Notes under the pieces: generated by a model | Seen by the model: only the letters and a program-made list of their open reading frames with translations | Databases searched by the model: none | Told to the model about the DNA's origin: nothing | Shown: positions 34,876-45,452 of the stretch, in pieces | Position numbering within the stretch: the first letter of the stretch is position 1 | How the letters are laid out: each line of letters opens with the position of its first letter | DNA from: Hypericum androsaemum | Lineage: Eukaryota > Streptophyta > Magnoliopsida > Malpighiales > Hypericaceae | Length of the DNA: 64,000 nucleotides | Assembly (NCBI GenBank): GCA_963995505.1 | Contig: OZ023181.1 | Location: 8,159,487 to 8,223,486 of the forward strand | Direction of reading: 5' to 3' | Made by a program: the position numbers and the translations under genes

Positions 34876-35341
34876 TTACAATGATCCATATTGGATAAAC
34901 AACATTAGAATCACAAATATGAAACCATTTCTTTTCCACCTTAACTGATCTGTTAACTCTTTGACAAGTTCATATTTTTCTTTGATCTTGTTTTCTAGCA
35001 TAATACACTTCTCTTCACTCTTTTGTAGTTCCATCTCCATGGTAAGAGCATGGTCTTTGAACATCCTTATATTAGCTTCTATGTCATCTTGGAAGAGAGG
35101 GTTGCTATACGTTCTTTTTTCTGCCAAATGGAGTCAAACAGCGATGGCAATAACTCTGTTCCCCACTTGCAAGTCGATGGATCAACCCATATATAAAAAA
35201 TTGTACCTTTTTTTTACCACATTCAGCATAACAACCACGTCTATATAATCGCCATTCTATATTTTCCACCATCCTCGCCACTCGCAAATTCGTGGGGATA
35301 CCTCGACCACATAACTTTACCTTATAATTTTTAAAATCCAT
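34876..35341 (-). pseudogene. GRF-type zinc-finger protein with coiled coil and C-terminal hydrophobic segment
   Basis: On the minus strand the first part reads VKLCGRGIPTNLRVARMVEN, then YRRGCYAECGKK and FFIYG. This resembles the GRF zinc finger of small plant proteins (CxCG...R.S.T..NPGRRFY.C....CxFFxW). An intron or frame change near 35120 joins to IEANIRMFKDHALTMEMEL, a predicted coiled coil, and a hydrophobic C-terminus (FIFVILMLFIQYG). Such proteins occur as second ORFs in some plant MULEs. Its position opposite the transposase and inside the same region supports that origin. Some finger cysteines look altered, so I treat it as a relic. Confidence 0.5.
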
Positions 35342-35414
35342 ACCAAAACTTAAACATCAAATTACCTTGTCTTGTCCAAGCTGGGGCTGGGTTCCCGTCG
35401 AATTACCCACTTCC

Positions 35415-35615
35415 TCGTCCGTCCAAGTCAAAAATGTCGAAGCCTAGACTGTGGAGCTCCAACTCGGTGCTATGCTTCCTCGTCAAAGTTGGAAATGTCG
35501 AGCTCCAATATAAGTGAGTTGAGCTGAGCTTCGGTGTGCTTCGTCATCCAACAAGCTGAACTGAGCTTGGATGTGCTTCCTCGCCAACAAGCAAAGCTGA
35601 GCTTCCTCGACAAAA
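35415..35615. repeat. Minisatellite (~45-bp unit, about four copies)
   Basis: Units related to CAACAAGCTGAACTGAGCTTG and TGTGCTTCCTCG recur between the GRF ORF and the presumed element end. Copies differ in length and sequence. Confidence 0.55.
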
Positions 35616-35689
35616 TTGCTAGGGCTTAGTGTTGTTTTGTTGAAACAACTAAGTGTAAGTCGATGAGAGAAAGCGGAAGAAATAGGTAT

Positions 35690-35970
35690 ACATTTATATA
35701 TAATATAGGGCGGTTTTATGGGGGATTATTTTGAATATTTTTTGCATTGTCACGTCAACAACTTCTGGTTAAGAATTAATTCTACGTGGTGTACCACATA
35801 GGCCAAACATGAGGACGTTCCGACGTGGCAAGTTTCTAGGACGTCGACTAGGCTCGGGAAGCTACTCGAGCCTTTAATTGATGTGTCCCGGAAAGCATAG
35901 AGGACATTTTTAATGCGTTCAAACCACAAAGCTATATTTGTCAAATCATCAAACTACAGGATACTAAAAT
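35690..35970. mobile_element. Possible right terminal region of the Mutator-like element
   Basis: Placed next to the GRF ORF, this stretch reads inward like a promoter-bearing TIR: TATCCTGTAGTTTGATG, TTGTGGTTTGAACGC, then GACGTCCTAG and CACGTCGGAACG, then TATATAA-rich sequence. No matching left arm was found at 31-32.5 kb, so the assignment is tentative. Confidence 0.35.
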
Positions 35971-37068
35971 AGACTAAATATTTCTGAGAGGTGACTAGTC
36001 AAGATTGATTTACAATACTTGGGATTTAAGGGTGAGCTACCGAATTTGAATTTTTCTACTAAATATATTGATTACTGAAAGAAAAAAATCTCTACCGATC
36101 ATCCCGAACACTATTTGGTAGGATTATTTAATACTAAATTAGATTTTCGTAAATTTAGAATTTTACCAAATTTACCAAAATTGTTGGCAAAAAACTTAAT
36201 TCAAAATGTAAACATGTAAAAATATGTATCACGATTCACAACGAAACATTCTTAAGGAGACTGAAGGTAAATATCAATGAAAGAGGAAGTAGAAACCCTA
36301 AAAAAAACCTCAAAAAAAATCAAAACAGGAAGAAGGTAAACAATCTTAAGAAGGCATGAAGCATGAGTAGTCGAATCCAAACCCCAAAAATTGGAATTCC
36401 AGTTCCTAAATCAAGCAAAATCAACATGGTAGAAGAGAATAGAAGAGGTCGCGGTGAAATGGGTTGTCTTGTGAGAGTGGGGGCTGCAAGGGTGCCGGGT
36501 GTGCGACAGAGTATGTGAGACAGAGATAGGTTTTCTACTTAAGTTGTATCTTTTGTACTTAATTAGAAAAATATAGTTTAGTGCGTTGGTTTATTCAAGA
36601 TCTTGATAAATATTTGGTGAAATTTTACAGAATTTTAATACCATTTGCACGCCTCGCCCCTACTTGGATGATTATAAAGAGAGGAAAAAAAGTGAACATA
36701 ATAATAAAGTGACAAGTACGTTTTAATCATCAATGAATAACAAGTGATGCATTTATCGAATCATTTATCGATATATAATTGGAATCCACTTGTAACACCT
36801 AATCCAAAAACTCAAGAATTTTACGAGTAAAAAAGAGTCTCAATGTTCCCAAAGTGTATAGAATCCACCAAAAAATGAGCACAGAAATCCAAGTTATAGA
36901 AATGTGGGAAGAAATCAACCCAAGGAGATCATGAAAGCAATTTACAAGAGTTCTTTCTCTAACTTCTAACTTCAGCTATTTGTGACCCTCTACTGATAGC
37001 ATGAACATGGAATTTTCTCTAGTTACCTCGGCAGCTTCCCATGATCAATAAGCACTGAGGAGTCAGCC
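35971..37068. other. Intergenic and PAT 3' region
   Basis: AT-rich sequence with no supported ORF. The last several hundred bases before 37069 should contain the PAT 3' untranslated region. Confidence 0.5.
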
Positions 37069-39214
37069 TCAAACATAATAATCACCCTCCTCGACGTTCG
37101 GACGCTGAGAGATCTTTAAAAGATCATTGTCAAATTCCAGATTGTCTTCTACTTTGGTTCGGCGGTTACCATCAAATTCATGCCTTGTTGCATTTTGATT
37201 CTGACGTGTGAACGACATTGGCGCCTCTTCTTGCACGGTGGCGCGCAAATTAAGTTTTCTAGGCATTGTTCTCGTACAAAATATCTCAAAGAAGTTCCGC
37301 AAGCACCCTCTGTTGTAGATATTGAGCCTGTTCGCTGCTCCATATCTGAAGTTTTCATAAGTTGTCTGAGGAAATCAACAAGTCATAAGTGCATTAGGCC
37401 AGAAACCAAGAAACACATTCAGCCGACAGTAGAAGAAAGAACTTTCTATGGGAATTAAGGTTCAAGGGAAGAAAGCAAATAGGCGTCCTACCTGGTTTCT
37501 GCTGATAAGATATAGGTGGAAGCAGGTGAGTCCTCCAACAAACCAAAGAAAGATGAAGCAGTAGGCAATAAGAATCACAGAGGCAGGTGATTCTTTCATT
37601 GCCTTCCAGATGGTTTTGTGATGATCCATAAGAAACTTCAGATTCAAAGTTGACATTGCAAAAACGAAGACACAAAGAAGAGCTGATGACGATATGAACA
37701 TGAAGAAGTACCGATAGTTGCGCTGCAGAAGAGAACAAGCACCTTATTTTGTTAGAAGAAACAATGTCTGGCAATTACTTGGTTAGGAATGGAGAACATA
37801 ACAAATCGGAGAATTTTCTTGTTCAGCGTCGAGGCTTTTTTCACTTCCCACGTAAAACAGTGGGGCCAAATGTCTGCAAGCACTGATTTAGCAGTGACAT
37901 GTTTGAGAATATCTCTCACTCAACGAACTAAATGCTGGTTTTATCAATTTCTAAGAACCAAGAAAGCTCGTTTCATAAGCAGTGGCAGATCTTAAAGTGA
38001 ATATACTCGATGAAAAACACGATGACTTTAATTGATTCCAATAAGTATCATTAAGTTCAATTTGAGAACCTCGATCATCTAGCAGTTGGCTTCATTTTCT
38101 GTAAGTAAACTTTGACAATTACTGTATATAAGGAAACAATTACAAAGATTCCCTTCAAAATTTTGGCATTTCGCAGAACAAAGTCACAAATTTGGTGATA
38201 ACATAAGTAGAGCACATACCACTCCGATGCACTGGCCCACCCAAGGACAGTGGTGATCGAATCGCTCCACGCAGTTGTTACATACAGAGCAATGTGAACA
38301 GCGAGGAGGACGATACAACATGCATGTCTCGCAATACTTCACCTTAACAGGGATACCATTGTAAAAGACTTCTTTTGTTCGGGGCATACGCGGAGTCGGT
38401 GTTTGTCTCCCACCAATGTCGATTGAAGTTGAAGAGTCATAACAAAGCTCTTCCTCGGGTGGATGCAAATTGCGAGGAACAATACCAGGATCCCGGGATG
38501 AAGTAAGAAGAAGTAACGCCAACACCTATCAGGACCAACAATTAAAGTTAAATGAAGACAGAAAATCATCCGAGGGAAGAAAGGAAGAGCCAGGGCTATA
38601 CTCAATTGTCTAAGTTGAAATGTGCAATTGATCCTAACAAAAGAATACACCAGCACTTACATAGATTGTGAAAATAATCGTTACGATAAGAACTGTATAG
38701 CCATCTTTGTGCTGGGGAAATCTGTGGATGAGATTCCTTGCCACATTAGAGCAGAAGACAACAACAGGAACCACAATTAGCAAAATGGTAACAATCAGTG
38801 ACTTAGCATCCGGACCAAACATAAGCCTCCCTTGTAATACGAACACCTGCACAATAAACCCGAAAACCACTATTCTCAACAAAACCAATCCAACCATAAT
38901 CAAAAACCCCCAAAGGGAAAAAGAAGAACAGGAGTTTACTTACGCTTTGGAACCATCAAATCAAAAAAAAAAAAGACAAAGCTAGACCATTCTAACAAAC
39001 CAAAAAAGACAAGACTTGATTAGTGAAACCAATTCAGGAACCACCGTGGTTAATAAGATGAGTCAAACTTGTGACCAAGAGGAACCCATCAATCAAAGAA
39101 GCCATGTTTACTCATAAACACAAGGACCCAGAAGAGGAACAGGCCAAAGAAGAAGAAATGAGACCCAGAGCTCACATTGTGTCCCTTCCAGACTTGGTAG
39201 ACACGCTTGGCCAT
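37069..39214 (-). CDS. DHHC protein S-acyltransferase (PAT08/PAT09-like)
   Basis: An integral membrane palmitoyltransferase that transfers long-chain acyl groups to cysteines of target proteins, in the endomembrane/plasma membrane system. Five exons (minus): 39214-39176, 38846-38661, 38525-38220, 37722-37492 and 37365-37069, joining to 352 aa with all-GT-AG phase-0 introns. The start [13 protein letters not shown] fits the conserved N-terminus. Two membrane spans (about aa 34-56 and 68-85) precede the cysteine-rich domain ([17 protein letters not shown], then [11 protein letters not shown]). The catalytic Cys of DHHC is aa 168 and is intact. Two more spans follow (about 180-200 and 220-245), then the TTYENF (TTxE) motif. 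The tail has [13 protein letters not shown], like the PAT08/PAT09 tails, but ends early at EEGDYYV. I recall Arabidopsis homologs at about 400-440 aa, so it may be shortened. Confidence 0.94.
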
Positions 39215-39459
39215 TCCAAAGTGTTCCAACTAGCCCATAGCTCGCTCGCTTGTCACTCTAGATAGAGACTATTAAGTGGCTAATCAAGGTAATTCCGATT
39301 TTGTACCGGTCAATAATTGTGGGATTCTCATGCCAACCAAAAATATGCCAAGGTATTTTAAATTGTAAGCAAACTTGGGGCGTGTTTGGTTTGCAGAAAT
39401 GGTAACTTTTGTTTTTGGAAGGCGGCAGGAACGGTAATATTTTTTTTTACATTTAGCAT
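39215..39459. other. PAT 5' region
   Basis: Leader and proximal upstream sequence of PAT, followed by unclassified sequence. LINE material starts near 39460. Confidence 0.4.
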
Positions 39460-39895
39460 ATTAGGCGCGAAGGCAACCGAGTGGCGGACACTCTCTCCAA
39501 ATATGCTTTAGAGATTGTGTACAATTATGTTGTCTCCGATGTACCTATAGACTCTTGTTACAAGATGTATTTAAATGATCTACGGGGAGTTAGCCTCCCT
39601 CGCTGTACTTGTGCATCCAGGGATGATATGAATGGATCAGACTTCGCGGTTCAACGTCAAGGCAAGTCACCCTGACCTTGCCGAGGTACTTTTTCCATCT
39701 CGCTGATTTTTCCACTGGATTTTTACCGCTTGAGGATTTTACTAAGGCCGGCAGCTACAACCTCGAAAGAAGGGATCCCTTTACTGAGACCGTAGGAGGC
39801 TAAGTTACGGGTAGAATACTAATATTGACGTACTTGTGCTCTTTTCGTATTTATATAAGGGCCTAACCCCACCATTTCCACCAAAAACTCAACAT
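39460..39895 (+). pseudogene. LINE 3' fragment (end of RNase H plus 3' tail)
   Basis: Opens with REGNRVADTLSKYALEIVYN and LNDLRGVSLPRC, the C-terminal end of the RNase H domain of plant LINEs. It continues into the typical LINE 3' noncoding pattern (GAGGTACTTTTTCC, TTTTTCCACTGGATTTTTACCG, GAGGATTTTACTAAGGC). It is 5'-truncated, as is common after incomplete target-primed reverse transcription. A second copy lies tail-to-tail on the opposite strand. Confidence 0.7.
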
Positions 39896-39959
39896 TCTAG
39901 CTAATGGTCCATCTACCTCATCATTGTGATGGCTGCTACTTGGCGCGGGATTCCCTCTT

Positions 39960-42665
39960 TCAAGGTTGCAGCCATCGATCTCAGTAGAACTCTTTTGCGG
40001 TAAATTCGAGTGGAAAAAAATCTGCGAGAGGAAAAGACCGTCTCGGCAAGGTAGAAACTCGTATTGACGTTGACACCGTTAGACTTGACCCAGTGCCATC
40101 TATATCACTAGCCCTACGAATACATTGAGTAAGGCTAACTCCCCGTAAGTCATCAAAGTACGTATGCATGCAATAAATTAACAGGAATACAATATAATCA
40201 AAGAAAATCTCCAATGCATACTTCGAAAGCAAGCCCGCCACCTGGTTTCTCTCGCGCCAGGTATGCTAGATGTCAATCTCCTACTCCCTCTCTAGTAGCT
40301 CTCGCTCCCTAAAGATTAGAGTCGTCAAGGGGTGACCTCAGTCAACATCACTCCCCACGCAAAGGACAGCTTGTGATAAATCCACCTCCATCTGGACTCT
40401 CCAAAATCTCCTCTCCTATGTCAGCTCAAGGCCAAAGTGCCCAAAGCTCTACAGCCAAAGAGGTGCAGCTCTCGATGCCGTTGGCGAAGCTGCATACCCA
40501 AAAGCCACATGAATCACAGACAATGCCTTCAGCACCAGCAGTTCTCAGATCAAAGCTCCATCTGTGTTGAGCTTGACGAAGCCTTTCGAGGATTCCTCCT
40601 AGGAGACCAGGATCTCGCGTCAGGTGCTAGTGGAGTAATCTAGTCTGTCATGACTTGAGCAAACTCATGTGCCTATAAGATAATAAGTGAGTGGGGGTGC
40701 CCCGGAGTGTTGGCTTGTTAAAACGTAGTATCGTCTCGTCGTCGCCCATGGTGGACCGACGGTGGGGATGATAGTGGATGAGATGTTGGCCCAATGCCAC
40801 ATGTGGGGGTCCATCTCTGTGTAGAAGTTTTGTGGAGGTCGTAGAAGAAGGGACTCTGACACCACCCTAGAAAACCTATAATCGCGAGATATATGTATTA
40901 GTGACTCAAATCAATACCACACCTCGGGAACGTACCATCCTCTTTGAAGTGCCTTCGTGCGTGATCCACATTCGTTGTCAACCTGCTATGACAAAACAAC
41001 TAAGTGAATAATTGTATCCTCTCGAGGACCTGCATGACCCATATCAGACTCCAGATCGAGTCAACTGGTGGCACCAATTCATCATTGCACAAGTCTCTAT
41101 ACATGGACTGTATGTATAAGTGACCATCTTGGATGAGTCTCCAGGACAGTGTATCCATCCAAGCTGGAGAATCTTACAGAAGAGTAGCCGTCAGAGAGCT
41201 AATCAGATATGGAGGCAAGAAAGCCTCTAACCTGGTAAGATCCCAACCACTCTCTGATAAACAGTGTTCGGCCACTCGACTCATGACATCCTTAGCAAAA
41301 AGGTTACCAATGAGGTGGTTCCAAAGAGGAGAGTGGGAGAGCAACAGGTCATCCCAGAAGGAGGTCTGCAGACAGAGGATAAACCAGACTTTGGCTGTAG
41401 CAGATCGAGATCACTGTGATCCCTGCCATACTTGCCAATCATGACTCGCACTGAGATGGCATCCTGGGACTGAAGGAGTCTTCATGGTTGTTTGGGGAAA
41501 ATATGCGGCATTGACCCGTTGTATAGGCCAGAGGCCAAGGCCACCCACCTTATTTGGGAGGCACATGGTGGTCCAGCTGATAAGATGCAAATGCTGTCGG
41601 TCCTGATGGGAGCCCCAAATAAAATTTTGAATACATCATTCATATCTATACACAAGGCCACATGCAATAATTGCGTCTGCATCATATGAAATATAGAAGA
41701 TAGTACCGAGCGGGCGAGCGTTAGCCGACCTGTCTTACTTAGTAATCTTGCCTTCCATCCGACCATCTTATCCCAGAGCTTCTCCAGGGCATAATGATAG
41801 GTTTGACAGCGACCCCGTTTAATGGTTATCAGGGAACCCATGTACTGTCCCAAGTATGTGGTCCATGTAATACCTATCAAATCTCTGAGCTAATTAGCTA
41901 GCTCTGGGCTGACATTCAGGGAGACCATGAACTTAGACTTAGGACGACTAATTAGTTGTCCCAAACAACCACAAAAGGTCATCATGAGGTCATGTACCAC
42001 TACAGTCTGATCTACCGATGCCTCACACATGATGACCAGGTCATCAACAAACATCATCGAGGATAGCGGAGGAGCACGACGTGTCAGCCGAACATGAGCC
42101 AATCTACCATGTTACACCAATTTCTCTATGGCTTGCAAAAGTCACTCCATGCATATAAGAAAGAGATAGGGGAAATATGGTCACCCTGGCAGATCCCAAG
42201 AGATGGGGAGAAAGCCTCTGTCTTCCCACTACTATGGGGGACACACATCGAATTAATCGAGACACACTCTATAACCTAATCAACGAAGAGCGTCGTGAGT
42301 TCTGTCATGAGAAGCGTCTCGCAGAGGAAGCCTCAGCTGAAGCGGTCATAAGCTTTCTCAATATCAAGCATGATGACCATCCAGTCGGTCTAGCCAGTCT
42401 TACAAGACATCGAGTGAATCGTCTCCCATAGTATGATGGTCTTGTTTAACATATAGCAGCCTGGAACAAAGTTGGACTACGTCGGACTAACCATCACATC
42501 TAGGAGGGCCTTTAGTCGACACATAAGAATCTTATTAATGATCTTATACGAAACACTACATAGGCTGATGGGCCGAAACTGGGCTAGTGTCTTGGGTGTA
42601 GGTACTTTGGGAATAAGCGTGATCAACGTGGGGGGGAGCCTACACTAAATCTTCAGTCACCGTTA
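39960..42665 (-). pseudogene. LINE reverse transcriptase-RNase H polyprotein, decayed
   Basis: On the minus strand from 42665: TLITLIPKVPTPKTLAQFRP (reverse transcriptase start), a DIEKAYD-containing block (about 42350), PPLSSMMFVDDLVIM, the YADD-equivalent motif with FVDD (about 42060), and LGQYMGSLI with WKARLLSKTGRLTLARSVLS (about 41800). After a degraded linker comes RNase H, with KLNTDGA (about 40575) and ending GLLSKYALEIFFDYIVF (about 40220-40170), then the 3' tail. The endonuclease is missing, and there are numerous stops and frame changes. The short plus-strand ORFs here are shadows of it. Confidence 0.8.
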
Positions 42666-42757
42666 CACACGACTCGGTCTAGACATTTGGACACACAGAT
42701 GAAGATTTTCCAACCACGGGTCCAAGTAAATCTCGGTCCCATCCTTCGTTTGGACAT

Positions 42758-43141
42758 ATCTTTGGCTGGGAGCGGATTTGGTCCTGAAAAGTCAAATCCA
42801 ACCAGAACCGTCCTGGACGATTCAATGGTTGATTTAGTTATGATTCAATGGTTCACTTAATTATGATTCAATGGTCTACCTAGTTATGATTCAATGGTCT
42901 GTTTTTTCCCGTCCCGGATAAATCGGAGTCCGTCCCAGTTTCTCAGTTACGATTTAATAGTTTACTCAGTTACGATTCAATAGTTTACCCAGTTATGATT
43001 CAATGGTTGTGAACTTTTTTTATTTTGCACCCCCGTATTTCTGCGTTTTTGTAAAATAGTCCCCGCGTATCCTTCAATAAAAATCCTCCAGCACCGTACT
43101 GGATTTGGCCTCCAGGACCCAATCCGATCCCATCTTTGGCT
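42758..43141. mobile_element. Short TIR element with internal minisatellite, copy 4
   Basis: 364 bp (42768-43131), flanked by a perfect 10-bp repeat ATCTTTGGCT (42758-42767, 43132-43141). Left end GGGAGCGGATTTGGTCCTG; inverted right end GGGATCGGATTGGGTCCTGG. The interior has seven to eight units of about 21 bp (AGTTATGATTCAATGGT and the variant AGTTACGATTTAATAGT). A GTATTT/CCCCGCGTAT block is the inverse of the GGGGACCAAAAT block in copies 1 and 3. Confidence 0.75.
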
Positions 43142-43957
43142 ATATAGGAATGTTAACTTGACAAATGTGCTTTACCAAAATTGAAATCTGGTCGGTGCTG
43201 GAGAATATATTATGTCCATTTTATGTTTATATTCTTTTTTTTATGTTTATATTCTCGTTTAGCAAACAATAAATTTGTTCGTTTCATGTACGGCACTAAT
43301 TTACTAGTTACTAAGTTTAATCTTATCGTCTGACCTTCCTTTTTTTTTGAAAAATCTAGCGTATCAAGCGCAAAGAAAGGCGTTGATATATCATTTTCCA
43401 CGAACAACATCTTTGGATATTAATATAAAATAAATTTCAATTTCCGATTTATAATTTCTTGACCATAAAAAAAGCACAATTTCCCTTTTTTACGTTACGA
43501 GAAATTGGGCACAGGATATTGACTAGATTTATATATAAACACAAACATGTACATTTACAAGGACGTAAAAACAAATATTTGAACTACTAACAATTACTTA
43601 AATTAACTAGTTAAAACATTATACTATCGTAATAAAATATTCTAAATTCGAACCCAGAAAATAATAAATATTTGAACTGATCATTGGAATTACATGGAAA
43701 AATGGCAGTGAGGTCAGAGTGGACAAAAAGAAAAGGGCCGAGTCAGTCTCTGACCGTATCTGCTTTTTCTTTTGTGTGCATCAAAATTGGGAAAAGCATG
43801 TCTTGCTTTATAAGCCCTCCAGCCGAGGCATCCCGACCTTTCACTCAGTGGAGTCGCCGGTCACGAATTATGGCCCGTCCTCCTCTGTGGGGGTCGGGTC
43901 CTACATGGAAGAGCAATAAACGGAAGAAAAAGTGGCCCTTATTGTCACTATATAAAA
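43142..43957. other. AT-rich intergenic, no gene seen
   Basis: No supported gene. The 66- and 93-codon plus-strand frames at 43684-43965 overlap each other and show no domain. Confidence 0.5.
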
Positions 43958-45452
43958 TATTTTAAATGACAAATTACTCTCAAAGTCTTTGATCTTTGGT
44001 CACCCTCCCCTTAGGGTCCCTGACTTTTGGAAAATGATTGTTCCGTCCCTAAGTTTTGATGATAATAGACTCTCGGGTCCCTGGAGCCCGAATATTCTTT
44101 TTTCTCCGGTGAACCCCACTTGAAATGACCAAAATACCCTCCCTTGTTAAATTTTACTCCATCTTCAACCTTAAACAAAAAAAAATTCATCATCTTCCAC
44201 CTTTAAATACCATCTTCAACCTTCAATCTTGTAACATCAAGAACCAAACACTAATAACACAACATCAATGACCAAGACGAATACCATCTCTATTTTTTCA
44301 GTTCCGGTCAGGCTTCGTTCACCGGCCAGCTTCAATTCCACCTAAGGACGATCAAGACGAATAAACTCCCAAATCGACGAAGCTAAAAATTAAGAAAATC
44401 CAATGATAACCCTAAACCCCCAACTTCGGCCTCACCTTATCTTGCAAAAAAATCCAATAGCCCCAATTACAAACAGATTGTGAATGGAATTGGAAACTGC
44501 TTTAAATGAAATAGTTGATTAATTGAAATTGGAAGCTATTTGTAGAAACAATTGATAGGGTTCGATAGAAACAAGTAACGAAGATATCAAGATAGGGTTG
44601 TTTAGTGGGGACCACGGCAGTGAATAAGGCTGAACGATGGTGGAACGGGAACGGACGAGGGACAGTGAACAAAGGACGGTGGACGACGGCTGAGCAGCTG
44701 AACGGGCGGCGATCAGGGATGGCAAAAATGGACGAGGCTGAGCGAAGAGGGGGCAAACTACGATAGGGAGGCGAACGGGCGCAGGGGTTTCTTCGGAGAG
44801 GCCAAAAACTCTTCGTCGTCGCCGTTTTTCTCCGGAGGGGCCACCGGTTCTTCGCCGCCGTCGGTCTTTTCCAAAGAGGCCACCGGCTCTTCGCCGCTGC
44901 CGTTCTTCTCCGGTGCTGCTGTTGTTGCTTGTTGGGCTTTCGGGGTCCCGCGAGGAGCAGTCGCGCGATGGCGACGTACTTGTAGCTGGGGAGAAGCCGG
45001 TCGTCCAGCGATCGGGCAGGGATTCTAATCTGTTTATGTCGTGTGTGCTTAGGGTTTTGGTTTTTTCATTAATCGCTTAGTGAGCTACTTAGTAGATCAG
45101 TGATTCATTTAATTACATCATTTAGGGTAATCGCTTGCCTTGAAATTTTTTCGTGTTTGGTTGTTGCTATTTTTTGTGCTTTGATATGGTTTGGTTTTGA
45201 TTAAAAGTGGGAGGAAGAAGAAGATGAGTGGAGAAGGAAAGAAGATTTTTTTAGTTTTTTAAGTGGGAGGGGCATTTTGGTCATTTCAAGTGGGGGTTCA
45301 CCGGAGAAAAAAGAATATTCCAGCTCCAAGGACCCGAGAGTATATTATCATCAAAACTTAGGGACGGGACAATCATTTTCTAAAAGTCAGGGACCCTAGA
45401 GGGAGGGTGACCAAAGGCCAGGTACGTGAGAGTAATTTGCCCTATTTTAAAT
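43958..45452. mobile_element. 1.47-kb Mutator-type nonautonomous element
   Basis: The element at about 43968-45442 has inverted arms of about 160-175 bp (CAAATTACTCTCA at the tips, then TTTGGTCACCCTCCC, TAGGGTCCCTGACTTTT and a conserved TTCTCCGGTGAACCCC-like stretch). It is flanked by TATTTTAAAT (43958-43967, 45443-45452), a 9-10-bp duplication typical of Mutator. The interior is GC-richer than the surroundings at 44620-45010 and holds about three tandem units around TTCTTCGCCGCCGTCGGTCT (44780-44920). No transposase. The GC-rich core may be a captured gene fragment, but I could not identify it. Confidence 0.8.

Noticed and set aside
37394..37774. 126-codon minus-strand ORF over a PAT exon
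   Set aside because: A different frame from the exon carrying the conserved RNYRYFFM segment; shadow only.
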